A stretch of 64,000 nt of DNA from Sabethes cyaneus (taxonomy: Eukaryota > Arthropoda > Insecta > Diptera > Culicidae): the NCBI RefSeq assembly GCF_943734655.1, contig NC_071353.1:147170043-147234042 (forward strand), written 5' to 3'. The notes below the pieces were generated by a model. The model made no database searches. It was not told the DNA's origin and saw only the letters and a list, made by a program, of their open reading frames with translations. The position numbers were made by a program, and so were the translations under genes. Below are positions 31,980 through 44,110 of the stretch, in pieces (position 1 is the stretch's first letter; each line of letters opens with the position of its first letter).

Positions 31980-32640
31980 TGATTGAGTCGACTCTTTGTA
32001 GCTTTTCTTTTCCTAGTCATAGAACATAGTCCAAGTCACCATAATGATTAGTACTGGCAAAAATTATATATTTGATTTCAGACGCATGGTCATGTTGCAT
32101 ATCCTCAAATAATCGTTCTACACTATTGGACTCGAACACTACCGCAGCATCATCGGCATATAGTTGAAGTTTGCCCTTCAACGGCAGCTTAAAAATGTCG
32201 TTAATAAAAATATTGAAGAGCAGGGGACCTAATATGGAACCTTGAGGTACACCAAATCCCACGGTGAGATCGGAGCTTGATTGGTATTCAATCACTACGC
32301 GTTGTTGTCTGCCGTTCAGATATCATTCAAGTAATGTCAAGGCTTGATTCCTTATGCCATACCTTTGCAGTTTAGTCAGCAATATACAATGAGAAACGCA
32401 GTCAAAGGCTTTTGACACATTAATGAAAATAGCAGAGCAAATTTTTCGCTGATCAATATTTCGTTGAATTTCATTAACAAGGTTAATGGTAACACTCGTG
32501 GTATTCGAGTTTGGCTGAAAACCATGTTGGTTTTTGTGAATTGTGGTATGTCGATTGAAGAACATTGAAGGTTTTGCAACCTATCGGGAGTTCCTAAAGA
32601 AAGCAATTTAGCAATATATTTCTTCTTACATTATCCATCA
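31980..32640 (-). pseudogene. Non-LTR reverse-transcriptase relic with YADD
   Basis: Minus frames read HKNQHGFQPNSNTTSVTINLV, VSKAFDCVSHCILLTKLQRYGI, then GFGVPQGSILGPLLFNIFINDI, GKLQLYADDAAVVF and the post-RT region. The catalytic YADD is intact, but at least one frame break lies between 32296 and 32323, and the N-terminal endonuclease is absent. Jockey/CR1-like by motif text. It is different from the deleted element just upstream. Confidence 0.8.
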
Positions 32641-33130
32641 ACGAGCTCTCTACAGTCTTATCAAGGAGATGTCGCCTGTTTTATGCTGACAACATTAAGA
32701 CGTATAGACCAAACTCGTGTTTTTAGTCCTAGAAATGCAGTCAGGCATTAACATTAACATTTTTTAGAAACGGTGGTTCTACAATTGATGAAGGGGGTAG
32801 GGGAACGGTAGGGGAAAGTAATGAAAATTTTTTTTTTTGAGTGGAGGGGAAAGAGCGGGAAGGTGCGTGGGGGGGGGGGGGTTGGGATAGTCGTGTACCT
32901 ACCTGTCTATCAAAACCGTACTTGACTGCTTGGGACTACAACAATGATCGAGTCATGAAGGCTGGTGCACAAGAAAATTGGCTGACAATAAGTTGCCTCA
33001 AATGCAACATAATCACATTCCACCGCAATCAGATCCCGATTATTTTCAATGACGGCATTTTGGGTCATGCACTGTAACGAGTTGACCACGTTCGTCCTTG
33101 GCGTATATCTCGATTGTGCGAATAGTTGTA
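32641..33130. other. Intergenic with G-run
   Basis: It contains G-rich text with a run of about twelve G near 32870-32882. No gene is recognised; the frame at 32841-33077 is low-complexity. Confidence 0.4.
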
Positions 33131-33425
33131 TTGTTACTGCTATGAAATAGTTGCGAGTAACTGCTTACTACTATTTAGTTCTATATTTGTCACGATATGC
33201 GACGTGTTTAATCACATAATCTAAACGGACAATTCAGAGATCCAAAACAAGGGATTTATTAGCTTCTCCACAACAAGGAGTTTATTTGCATGTCGCGCTG
33301 TCTTGTTGAAATCACATATCAACCAGACCCAATGATTGCCATCTTCAATTCAACAATCCAAAAAAAAATCTAGAAAAGAACGCCGCATATCGAAACAATA
33401 CATCTGTGGCTTTTTTCTCTTCCAG
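33131..33425 (+). promoter_or_regulatory. ZNF-5 upstream module with transposase fossil and acceptor
   Basis: GTTGCGAGTAACTGCTTAC and GCGACGTGTTTAATCACAT match other copies. The transposase fossil at 33287-33330 reads FQQDSATCK on the minus strand. About 70 bases between fossil and A-run are deleted relative to ZNF-3. The pyrimidine tract is one T shorter than in ZNF-3, which would shift any upstream coding frame and argues that this is intron. AG at 33424-33425. Confidence 0.65.
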
Positions 33426-35043
33426 CGAGGCGGACACGGTGGAGACGAACCGTGTGGCGGTGGCCAGGCGAAAATACATTTGCGATATCTGCGGCAAAAA
33501 TTTTGCCGCAAAATTCAATCTCCAAACGCATCGGAGAATTCATACCGGCGAACGGCCATTCCAGTGCGACGTCTGTGGCAAAGGCTTTCTCACTAAGCTC
33601 AAACTCGACTACCATCGAGCGTCTCATATGCAGGAAAAGAGCTTCAAATGTGAAACATGTAACAAAATGTTTTCACTGAAAGTACAATTGTCGTTGCATC
33701 AGAAGGGTCACATCAAGGATGGTCCGCATGTATGCCCCGTATGTGGCACTGGTTTCAGTAAGAGGTCATTGCTTGCCAAACATATGACCAGCCACAGCGT
33801 GGATCGACAGTTCAAATGTGACCTCTGTGGTGCAGCATTCAAGGGACAGCACTCGTTAGTAATTCACCAAAAACTGCACGGCGAGCCACCGCTTAAATGT
33901 GATATATGTGACAGACCTTTTAAGTTTGGCTACAGACTTAAGCAGCATACAATCGTAGTCCATCAAACAGAGGAAAAGAAATTCAACTGTGAAATATGCG
34001 GAAGAGATTTTCACTTCAATAAACAACTGAGAATTCACCTGAAAACGCATAGCTCAGACCGTCCCTATGAATGCGCACATTGCGGAAAAACCTTCCGAGA
34101 AAAATCAGCGCTTACAAGACACGTACCCATCCACTCTAATGAGCGACGCTTTAGGTGCGACATCTGCGGCTCGTCACACAAGACATCTGCAGAATTACAC
34201 TTTCACAAGCGGATCCACACAGCCGAAGTGGAAAAACCTTTCAAATGTAAAGTTTGCCCTGCACAGTTTCATCAGAAAGGTAATCTCACGAACCACAGCA
34301 GAATACACACTGAGGATAGATTGAAGGAGTGCCAGTGTCAGGTTTGCGGACAAACATTCAAATATCTTAGCTTGCTAGCAAGTCATATGACGGTTCACAG
34401 TGTTGAACGAAAATTTGAGTGCGACATTTGCGGCTCATCGTACAAGTCAAGCAACAGTTTGAGGAGGCATAAAAATATCCACACATACTTGGAACCAAAA
34501 CCTTTCAAATGTAACTTGTGCGTCGCTCAGTTTACTCAACAGAGTGGTCTCTATTCGCATAAGAAAAAGCACACACAGGCAGAAGGGTTCGAATGTCCTC
34601 ACTGTGGAATAAAATTTTCATCCGAGAAGAGCGTCGGTATGCACAAAAAACGCATACATAACGATCGACCATTGGAAGTGCCGTTTGAATGTGATGTATG
34701 TGACAAAAGTTTTAAATCCAAGATCCGTCTTGAGAAACATAAAACTATAGAGCACGTAGGGGGAGAGAAGAAATTCCGATGTGAAATCTGCGGTAAAGAT
34801 TTCCACTTCGAGGACCAACTGGCGAGTCACCGGAAAGTGCACAGCACGAATCGTCCGCACAAATGTTCCATCTGCGGCGAAGGTTTCCTATTTCTTTGCC
34901 ATCTTCAGGAGCATATGCTCTATCATAGCGATGAGCGATTGTTTAGCTGCGACATCTGTGGATCATCGTTCAAAACTGGTTCTTATCGAAACGTTCACCG
35001 CAGGAAGTATCACCCGGAAGATCAGTCCAAACCTTCGAAGTGA
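33426..35043 (+). CDS. ZNF-5: 18-finger C2H2 protein, terminal exon
   Basis: Encodes about 538 residues with 18 fingers in the same order as ZNF-3 and a KPSK terminus. Many fingers are near-identical to ZNF-3 and ZNF-4, for example finger 5 and finger 7 (CEICGRDFHFNKQL). Finger 11 carries an extra two residues before its first cysteine (CQCQVCGQTF), giving a choice of cysteine pairs. The frame is open upstream through GTG 33406 only because the acceptor block happens to be open; no ATG supports that start. No frameshift or stop; this is the healthiest copy together with ZNF-3. Confidence 0.9.
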
Positions 35044-35084
35044 AGTGTATAGTTCTTGCCGTTCTTCCGGAGGAATGCTAAAAT

Positions 35085-35192
35085 TACAAGTAACAATATG
35101 GGTTTCATTGCGCTCTTATGGCGGCTTATATGACGATAATTGGTCATACAAACCGCAATAAGAGTACAATAAAACTTGCATTGTTTCTGGGG
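35085..35192 (+). mobile_element. MITE in the ZNF-5 3' UTR with poly(A) signal
   Basis: Same family and place as in ZNF-3 and ZNF-4; AATAAA at 35168-35173. The central CGATAATTGG has lost part of the palindrome. Confidence 0.75.
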
Positions 35193-35539
35193 GTGTTTCT
35201 ATTTCACAATGTATTCTAAACTCAAATAAAATATCATATTCCAATCAAATATGTTACTGACGTGTTTCAAAAATTTGACTTTTCACGTCCCAAGACCCAA
35301 CTTTTCAGCGAACTTTCTTGTTACCCTCAAAATGTAATACCCTTAAACTTTCACTTGAGCAAACAATTAATTGATGAGGCCTCCGAAAATAAGACCCCCA
35401 TCAGTCTTTGGAAGGTGAGCTGATTATCTGTCGGCTCGATTTTAGAATATTTTCGGAAAAAAATTCAATTGCGATTTGGGAAGAAAATGTTAAGCATGAA
35501 ATTCTTTATCTAAGGTGGACTGCTGGATAATGCTAAGCA
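35193..35539. other. ZNF-5 3' flank
   Basis: The conserved 3' block (TTTCACTTGAGCAAACAATT, CCTCCGAAAATAAGACC) is at about 35345-35400. A further block about 35440-35525 matches 25850-25930 after ZNF-4, so that copy-unit is longer on the right. Confidence 0.5.
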
Positions 35540-36381
35540 TCCATTGAGGTGTTCATTTCTATCTAAAGAATACTCTCAAAATTGTTAAATTCAGAAGAGG
35601 TTTTCCTGTAATCAGATACTAGAGGAAACAGGAACCTACCCAAATAACATTCAAAGTTTCATTACACTTTTGTAATGATTTTTGTGATCAAAATTGGGCA
35701 TACATACCATTAGAAGAGTGTAATAAAACTCAAATTGTCACTTGGGCAGGGGGGAGTTATTGATCCAGTAGGTACCATATATACTAACTGGCTTAATTTC
35801 ACCTTGATAGAAACAGTCTTGTGCAAAAATTGGATTACAATTTTCAGTGCAGGCTGTCTCGAATGCCTTTGGAGTGCCGCAAGGCAACAAGGTAGGACCA
35901 CTGCGTGTTATACTATAGGAATTTTCAATATTATCGTACAGGTGTCGAATGGTTGAGTAATATCATGAAGTTTCATTAAATTTTGTACATGGGCATAGTT
36001 TATGCTTAAAAATTGTTCTTTGATTAACGCATTTCATGACTGTGAAATATTTTTTTCTTAGCAAGTTACTGCTTACTACTAGTTAGTTCTACATTTGTCA
36101 CGAAATGCGACGTGCTCAAGCACACGATCCGGGTGGCTAATTTAGAGATCCAAAACTAACGGTTTAGTTGCTCCTCAAATTCGGCTCTCTATGGGAGGTT
36201 TCACGTGCTGTATGGCATGGCATGTCGCGCCATCTTATTGAAATCACGCTCATCGACCCGATCCAATGCTTGCCATCTGTTGAGAACGGCGACGGATCGA
36301 CACCTCAACAGACCAAAACCAACACTAGAAAAGCACGTCGCATATCGAAACAATACATCTGTGGCTTTTTTTCTCTTCCAG
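35540..36381 (+). promoter_or_regulatory. ZNF-6 upstream module: free MITE, RT fossil, transposase fossil, acceptor
   Basis: This is the longest upstream module. It holds a free MITE (35639-35746), an RT fossil reading AFGVPQGNKVGPLRVI (about 35866-35915), the CATTTCATGACTGTGAAATA block, and an antisense transposase fossil at 36213-36265 (FQ-stop-DGATCH). The end is CTTTTTTTCTCTTCCAG with AG at 36380-36381. About 35540-35830 is also distantly duplicated at 41738-42010 without any zinc-finger gene. Confidence 0.65.
35639..35746. mobile_element. Free MITE of the 3' UTR family
   Basis: CCCAAATAACATTC start, TTGTCACTTGGG end, inner arms TTTCATTACACTTTT and AGAGTGTAATAAAACT, centre GATCAAAATTGGGC. 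It lies upstream of ZNF-6 rather than in a 3' UTR, showing that the family also moved on its own. Confidence 0.7.
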
Positions 36382-37997
36382 CCGGACGGACACTTTGGAG
36401 ACGAACCGTGCTGGTCGTGGTGGTGGCCAGCTGCGAAGATTTATGTGCGATATCTGCGGCAAAGGGCTTGCCACAAACAGTAATCTCCTAACGCATCGGA
36501 GAATTCATACCGGTGAACGACCATTCAAGTGCGACGTCTGTGGCAAAGCTTATGCCAATAGGATCACACTAGACTACCATCGAACGTCCCATACACAAGA
36601 AAAGAATTTCAAATGTGAAATTTGCAACAAAAAGTTTGCATTGAAACTGCAACTAAAGTTGCATCTGAAGCGACACAGCACGGATCGTCCGCATGTATGC
36701 CCTGTTTGTGGCACTGGTTTCAGACTGAAAGATCAGCTTGCCAAACATATGGTCACTCACAGCGTGGAATGCCATTTCAAATGTGACCTCTGTGGTGCAG
36801 CGTTCAGGGGACATCACTTGTTAGTAAGTCACCAAAAAATCCACAACGGGCCATCGCCATCGGTTGATTGTGATATATGTGGCAGAGCATTTAAGTCTAA
36901 CTATAGACTTAAACAGCATAAAATTGTACTCCATTATACAGAGGAAAAGAAATTCAAATGTGAAACATGTGGAAAACACTTTCACTTGAGCACACAGCTG
37001 AAGGTTCACCAGAAAACGCATAGCTCAGATCGTCCCTATAAGTGCGAACATTGCGGGAAAACCTTCCGAGGAAAAGTGGCGCTCGCAAAACACGTAATCC
37101 GCCACGTCCGTGAGGGACTATTTAAGTGCGACATCTGCGGCTCACCATACAAGACAGCTGACGAACTACAGATTCACAAGCGGATCCACACAGGTGACGA
37201 GGAAAAACCTTTCAAATGTAAAGTTTGCCCTGCACAATTCTATCAAAAAGGCAGGCTCACGATTCACCAGAGAATCCACACTGACGATAGTTCGGAGTGC
37301 TTGGTTTGTGGACGAACATTCAAGCTGCCCCATTTGCTTACGAGTCATATGAAGGTTCACAGTGTTGAGCGAAATTTTAAGTGTGACATTTGCGGCTTAT
37401 CGTACAAGTCAAGCCACAATTTGAAGGCGCACAAAGAACTTCACACATACGTCGACCCGAAACCTTTCAAATGTGACTTGTGTGCCTCTCAATTCACTCG
37501 ACAGGGTAGTCTCCTTTGTCATAGGAGAAAGCACTCACAGGCAGAAGGGATCGAATGTACTCATTGTGGAAGAAAATTTTTATCTGAGAAGAGCATGCGT
37601 TTGCACAAAGTACGCATACATAAAGATCGACAACCATTTGAATGTGATGAATGCAATAAAAGTTATAAATGTAAACTCAGTCTTGAGAAACATAAAACTA
37701 GGGAGCACGTAGGGGGGGGAGAAGAAATTCCGGTGTGAAATCTGTGGTAAAGATTATCACTTCGAGGACGAGCTAGCGAGACACCGGAAAGTGCACAGCA
37801 CGGATCGTCCACACAAATGTTTGTTCTGCGGCAAAGGTTTCTTATTTCATAGCCAGCTCCAAGAGCACATGAGTGCTCACAGCGATGAGCGATTGTTCAG
37901 CTGCGACATCTGTGGATTATCGTACAAAACGGCTGAATATCGAAACGTTCACCGCAAGAAGTGTCACCCGGGGGTGCAACCCGGACCTTTGAAGTGA
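36382..37997 (+). pseudogene. ZNF-6: 18-finger C2H2 gene with a G-run frameshift
   Basis: Frame 1 (36383-37738) encodes about 451 residues and 15 fingers, then stops after VGGGEEIPV. The cause is a G-run of eight at about 37711-37719; ZNF-3 has seven and stays in frame. In the +1 frame the sequence continues at once with FRCEICGKDYH and two more fingers to the stop at 37997 (tail VQPGPLK), restoring the 18-finger plan. It is either a recent null or truncated allele, a homopolymer sequencing error, or, less likely, tolerated slippage. No other lesion is seen in 1.6 kb, so the break is young. Confidence 0.85.
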
Positions 37998-38039
37998 AGT
38001 GTAACAGTTTTCATCGTTCTTCCGGGAGAATGTTAGAGT

Positions 38040-38147
38040 TCCAAGTAGCAATGTTGGTTTTATTACACTGTTATAGCGGCATTTATGACCAAAATTTGTT
38101 ATACAAACCACCATAAGAGTGCAATAAAACTTGCATTGTTTCTTGGG
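38040..38147 (+). mobile_element. MITE in the ZNF-6 3' UTR with poly(A) signal
   Basis: CCAAGTAGCAATGTTGG start and TGTTTCTTGGG end; AATAAA at 38123-38128. Native flank follows to about 38360. Confidence 0.72.
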
Positions 38148-38484
38148 ATGTTTCTATTTCATAATATTCTGAACTTAAATGAAATAATGTCATCGGTTTA
38201 AATTTTAATCAAATAAATTCTGCTAGAAATTACAGTTAAAATAAAAATATAAAACTTTCTTATTACCATATAAATGTATAAATGTAATGTGCTAAAATTA
38301 ATGCCTTCAAACTTTCACTTGAGCAAACAATTGATGAGGCATCCGAAAATGGGACTTGTTAGTCTTCGGAATGGTGAGCACATTGTCAGCCAATTCGATT
38401 TTAGGCTATTCGCAAAAACTCAGATGTGATTTTGGAAGACAATATCAAGCGTGAAATTTCCTTGTTAAGTTGAATTTCCGGATT

Positions 38485-41400
38485 ATCTATTTATTTATTT
38501 ATTTATTGATTAACTGATTGTAGGCTTCGCCCGTTATCATAAGTATAACTAATTGATTATCACATAAAATTTACATAAAATTTGCTGCTTTGTCATTTTA
38601 ACATTAACAATATCCCGATGATTATTAAATATGGACATCATTCTGTAAACTGGTTCGTTTCTAGCATAGTTTTAGACTCTATTTGTCAATTGAAAAGTCC
38701 TAACCCGCCTCAACGAAGAACGTCCATCGTACACGTCTGTGGTACGTTGTCTGCTTGCTAAGCTTTCCGTTCCAATCAGCATGCATAACGACTTGTAATC
38801 GGGCATCTCTCCAGACCAACCTAAATCCCGTAGGTCATAGCGTATGATTTTTTTCTGAATTCGCTCGACACGTTTCTTATGCACAGGGTGGCAACTACCT
38901 GGAAAAACCTGGAATTGTCAGGGAATTTGAAATTACCTGCAAAAACTTGAAATAATCAGGAAATTTTTAACAAAATCAGGGAATTTTTCAAACAACCCCA
39001 ATGATCGATTCATTGAGTAGTCAAGAACACTTAGAAATAGATAAAGAAGTATGGCACACAAGCGATAGATTGGGTTATCGATAATTAGCTCAGTGTTTTG
39101 CAAAGGGCCTTATTTTACGAGGCAAGTGAAGTGATGTAACAAATTTAGTTTGCACTCACTTTGCGCGTTTCGTTTGGCGTTAGTCAAGTCGAATCGAATG
39201 ACAATGAAGCTTTAGGACGGACATTTTGCGGCATGTGACACAATTCGCAGAACATCGGAGTAAATGCCAGTGGTACCGCAGCGAAATTCGGTTTTCGAGA
39301 AAAATGTTGGAGAAATTCCACTGACTCACGGCAGTACATAAACTTGCCATACTGTTGTAACAAATTGTAACCGAAATGCGGGTGTAGCGACCCTACCTTC
39401 CACGTTACGAATTTTTGGTTTTATCTTGGACCCGGAAGAGTAAATCCCGATCAATCCATGCAAAGCGAAATAAGCCGCGTTGGTCAGAAAGTAGAACAGC
39501 CACCAGTGGTAAAGCGAAATTAAAAATTAGCTCAATTAAACTGCTTTTTTGCATGGCTTATGGCTCGAAGAACAAAAATTAAACATACGAACATTTCCGC
39601 GTGGCTGGCAAGAAAAGCACCACGGCGGGTTCGACGGCTAGCCGCAATGGGCACTAAAATTCCGCTTGCGCCTGAGTTTACGAATAAACTTGCGCGGGAA
39701 AAAAACAGATGAGGAACTCACGGGAGGAGTATAATTTGCTGGTTGGCAGAATAAGAGAAAGTGATTGAAGAATTCGCCTAGGGAAATAGAGTAGGTGGGG
39801 AAATTTTTCTCAAAACCTTTAGATTGATGAACAATTCAAATATCAATGATCGAAACACATTTTCAGTTAAAATTATATCGCAATATGAAACCTAGAATTT
39901 TATTAAACACCGGGAAAAACCTGGAAAAATCAGGGAATTTGGTTTTTCGTATCCAGTTGCCACCCTGATGCACTTCGTAGCATGGTTGCCAAATTATGCT
40001 CGCATATTCAGTACCACTGCGTACTAAGGAATTGTATAGAGTAATGATAGTATGCGGGTCATTCAGATCTCCACTAAGACGTTTGATTAAACCGAACAGT
40101 GAATTTGCTTTTGCTACTATCTTTTCAACATGACGAACAAAGTTGAGCTCAATATCTATTTCTACTTCAAGATCAAATACACAAATACGTAATCCCTGTC
40201 ACCTTCTATTAGATACTCAAACAACAATTTGTTTGGTTTTTGAGTGAACGAACCCACGCTACACTTCGTTGTATTCACTTCGAGACCAAACATTTCGCAA
40301 AAGCCGACGAACCGATCGACGCTATCTTAAAGTATGCGACTATCTTTCATGCATTTTACTGGGAGAAAAATCTTAACATCGTCGGCATAAATTAGGACGT
40401 AAACATCGGGAAGTAGTTCCAGAAGCTCGTTCATGATAGTTACGAAAAGTAAAGGTCCAAGATGGCTCCCTTGGGGTACACCAGACCAAGCCGGATAATA
40501 CGACATTGATTTGCTTTTATCAATCTTGACATATTGCGATCGATTTCTTAAATAATTGTCTATCCACTGCAGATTCATTCCGCCTATTCCATATTTTGGT
40601 AAGACAGCTGTAATCGCATCTATATTAATTACATCAAACGCCTTCGACATGTCCGTATAGATTGTATCCACCTTATAACCATCCATCATCCATTGCGCAG
40701 TTCTCGAGACAAATTCTGCCAAATTCGTTAACGTTGGGCGTTTTTTAAGGAAACCATGTTAAAAATTTGAAATTTTTGGTTCAATTACAAGATACAATTG
40801 CTCATACACCAGAGATTCAAACATTTTAGGTATGGCCGAGAGAATGGCAATTCCTCTGTAGTTCTCAACCGGCAGCTTAGAACCTTTTTCGCGAATTGGT
40901 ATAATGTGCAGGATCTTCCATAACTTTGGAAATGAACCTGTTGCTAATGAGGCACTGAATAGGCTGTGTAGTGGAGCTAATAAACCATATACACAACCTT
41001 ACAACAAAGCATTTGGAATTCCGTCAGGCCCACTGGATTTAGAAGTATCTAAAGACGAAATCGCATTACGAATGTCTGTCAACGATAGTTCGAATGTATC
41101 TGGTGTTGGATCTGATAACGGAGGTTCAGGGTATCCTGACCTTGGATTGGGGTTAAACGCATTTTTAAAGAACTCAGAGATCAACTCAGCCGCTTCGAAT
41201 GCATTTCCGGCTTTTTTGTCTTTATACGTTACATTTATCGGTAGTCCTTTGTCCTGACGCTTCGAATTAACATAAGTCCAAAAGGTTTTCGGGTTGAGCT
41301 GTATGTCCCTTTGCTACCTGTCCATGTATTGTATAGTTTATGTTGTACTCTATTCCTGGATTTAAAAGCTTATTATACAGCTTTTTGTTTCTTTTTAGTA

Positions 41401-41740
41401 GCGAGATTGTTTCACCGTCAAACCAAGCGGGATAATTGGTTGCTAACTCACGTTTACCAATTATTGCGCAATGCCGGGATAGAACTTTATATACTGCATG
41501 GTAGAATGCTGTTACGTTGAAATCCAGAGCCGTTTCTACCAGAAAATAATTATCGTCCATACGGTCAAATGCTTCAAAGCGATTAACAAAATTAATCATT
41601 TTGTCAGTTATCGGTTTCATTATAGCGGTATCAAATAAGTCAGGGGAAATGAAAATATTTTGCCAGTCGATATGCGAAAGCTCGTCAGAAATTGCAGTAA
41701 AATTAGCGTGTCGTAAAATTATCCCAAAAAGCACCCATTG
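38485..41740 (-). pseudogene. Jockey-like non-LTR element, 5' truncated, split by a DNA transposon
   Basis: Minus strand, from the 5' side: endonuclease-RT linker (41734-41267, with NYPAWFDGETISLLKRNKKLYNKL), SLDTSKSSGPDGIPNALL (41184-40999), STDMSKAFDVIN, SGVPQGSHLGPLLFVTIMNEL and VLIYADDVKIF (40722-40327), the LVRSGTEYASIIWQPCYEVH region (about 39970-40060), then after the 38884-39967 insertion KKRVERIQKKIIRYDLRDLGW. It ends in a (TTTA)n-type tail at about 38487-38512. Catalytic YADD is intact, but several frame breaks make it dead. Confidence 0.82.
38884..39967. mobile_element. 1084 bp DNA transposon, copy B, inserted in the jockey-like ORF
   Basis: Ends CAGGGTGGCAACT and AGTTGCCACCCTG; ATGCA duplicated at 38879-38883 and 39968-39972. 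Removing the insert and one ATGCA joins the host ORF in frame across ...CYEVH and KKRVERIQ. Same length and about 95 percent similar by eye to copy A at 10420-11503. Confidence 0.88.
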
Positions 41741-41833
41741 AAATGATCACTTGTATCCAAGGGGTACTCTCGACACTGCCAAACTTATGTGGAGTCTTTA
41801 CCCGTAATCAGAAACTGCTGGTACAGGAATCAG

Positions 41834-41940
41834 CCCAAATAAAATTCAAGGTTTTATTACACTCTTATAATGGTCTTTGTGATCAAAATTGGACATAAAT
41901 ACCATTGTAAAAGTGTAACAAAACTCAAATTGTTACTTGG
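41834..41940. mobile_element. Free MITE of the 3' UTR family
   Basis: CCCAAATAAAATTCAAGG start, TTGTTACTTGG end, arms GTTTTATTACACTCTTAT and AAAGTGTAACAAAAC. It sits in the decayed duplicate of the ZNF-6 upstream module. Confidence 0.7.
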
Positions 41941-42064
41941 CAGGGTTATTTAATTAGCAGGTATCATACATAGTAGCTTGTTTTAACTTCAGAATTAGCT
42001 CTGTTAAGGAAGTGTTACTCAGTTCAACGTGGTTATGGGTAGGAAAAAAAACCTTCCTCAAAAT

Positions 42065-42282
<218 letters not shown>

Positions 42283-42289
42283 TAGGACG

Positions 42290-43066
42290 GATAACTTCCG
42301 CTTTAGCGATTCGAAGTGGGCGTTCCAGTTCATCTTGCGCTCTAACGTTAGACCAATAAATGGGAAATCCTTTACTTTCTCGATAACTTGACCGTTGACT
42401 ACAATTGAAACTCGATCGGCGGGATGAATGAATTAACGTATATTAGGTTTTTGATAGATTCATCGATAGCAGCGTTGAGAATTCGTCGAGAAATAGAGAA
42501 TCATGTTTGATTTAGAGTTGTGCTGTGGTACAATCATTTCCTTGATGGAAAATAGATGATATCATCGGCAAAGAGACGCAGTTTTCCATGGAGGTTTAGC
42601 TTGGCTAGATCGTTGATAAATATTAGCAACAATATTGGTCCCAGATTACTAACTTGGGGCACACCCGTAGACACCGCTCCCAGTGAGCTTTTAAGTCTCG
42701 AACAGACACGAACTGTGCTCAGTTTATCAGAATTAGCAGTTTATGGACAATTGTGTCAAAAGCCTTTTTCAAGTCAATAAACTCAATAAATCCTACTGCT
42801 CCACTAGGTTAGAGGAGGCTGACAGTTGTGCTTAAGCCTTGCCTGAATCCGTGCTGATGTTTGTGAATGCGGCCACTATGGTCGATTAAGTTCATAATCC
42901 GACTAACGGTTAGCTTTTCTATTATTTTATCTAGCACAGACAAGTAGGACATTGAGCGATACTTGCTAGGATTTTTCGTATGGCCAGACTTATGGACAAG
43001 AGTTACTCGAACAGTTTTCTCCCGTGATAAACGATGAAGACGATAAGTGATGGTGACAAACTCCAA
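42290..43066 (-). pseudogene. Second jockey-like reverse-transcriptase relic
   Basis: Minus strand: VTLVHKSGHTKNPSKYRSMSYLSVLDKIIEKL and IHKHQHGFRQGLSTTVSLL (42809-43066), then, frame-broken, a VPQVSNLGPILLLIFINDLAKLNLHGKLRLFADDII segment (about 42550-42665) and a post-RT MNWNAHFESLKRKLSVLS. The FADD box is intact, but frameshifts occur near 42790 and 42550. It is a different lineage from 38485-41740. Confidence 0.78.
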
Positions 43067-43194
43067 GAAAAAAGTTTAAAAATTATGTTCTGTCACAAGG
43101 AGTTTTTTTTATATGTCAATTTTTAATTAATGATAACATTTTTGTTGTCCATATTTCATGAACCAAACAGTTTCCTATGAAAATATAAGAAAAT

Positions 43195-43345
43195 TTTGTT
43201 AGAGCACATTCACTTTTCAGAAAAAAGTAAAAAAGGTAAGAAAGGAAAAATGAGGCAGAAAGAGAAAAAAACGGAAAAGAGTACAAACGAAAACGAGACA
43301 AACCCCGAACAAACGGGATAGAAAAAGAGCAAAATATGAGCGAGT
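43195..43345 (+). repeat. Purine-rich degenerate minisatellite
   Basis: GAAAAAnGG-type units (GAGAAAAAAACGGAAAAGAG). The end AACAAACGGGATAGAAAAAGAG recurs at 63950-63975. Confidence 0.6.
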
Positions 43346-43349
43346 AGGA

Positions 43350-43450
43350 ATGCTTTACCGGTTTTACCCAAACCGGTTTAACCGGTATTACCGGGCTATT
43401 TTCGAATACCGAATTACCGGTTTTTCCACGCTCGAAAACCGGTATTTTCG
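43350..43450. repeat. ACCGGTTTTACC palindrome cluster
   Basis: Six ACCGGT or AACCGG cores in 100 bases, several as TACCGGTTTT/AAACCGGTA. A second cluster lies at 44725-44782. The two may be subterminal repeats of one hAT-type element of about 1.4 kb; the enclosed DNA shows no transposase. Confidence 0.5.
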
Positions 43451-43589
43451 CCATTTTTTGCATGATCAAATAACAACTCGAGAAACTTAAATCACTGGTA
43501 AAACTTTTAAATTATAGGGCAAAATAAATTTCATGATTGAAGATTCTACAAATAATATCCAACCCTCGAAATACCCAACCGCTGTCAGT

Positions 43590-44110
43590 ATAGAGCCGGA
43601 GTGCTATGCGCTTTTTGAGCAGTCGTCTCCATTTAACTCGGTCCACTCCATGGACCACTCGTCGCCAACTTCCCAGGCGTCTCAGACGTCACAAGTCGCT
43701 TTTGATCTGTTCGAGCCATCTTGCACGTCGAGTCCACCGGGTGTCGGAGGGATTGTTGAGAACCGTTTTTGTCGTTTTGTCGTCATTCGGCATCCTTACG
43801 ATATGTGCGGCCCACCGCAGTCTACTGACTTAAGTCAGCTGTACGATAGCAATTTCTCCAAGAAGTGTATGCAGCTCGTGATTCATAAAACATTTCCGCC
43901 ATTCCCCGCTTTCAGTTTGTACTCCGCCAAATATCATCCGCAGCAGTTTCTGGTCAAACACGACAAGGGCGCATATTTCTACCGTGAACGACATCACAGC
44001 TTCAAGTCCGTAAAGAACCATCGGTTAAATAAGGGTTTTGTACATTGTCAGCTTCGTACGGCGGCGTATGCTTCTTGATCTTAGGGTTTTGCGATGGGCA
44101 AAGTAGGTCC
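43590..44110 (-). pseudogene. Non-LTR element C-terminal relic
   Basis: Minus frame 44021-43830 gives VLYGLEAV, LLRMIFGGVQTESGEWRK and MNHELHTLLGE, the same family as 30470-31800. The rest matches at DNA level with frameshifts. The plus-strand 181-codon frame here is a shadow. Confidence 0.7.

Noticed and set aside
43533..44078. 181-codon plus-strand frame
   Set aside because: It is the shadow of a minus-strand retrotransposon tail (LLRMIFGGVQ).
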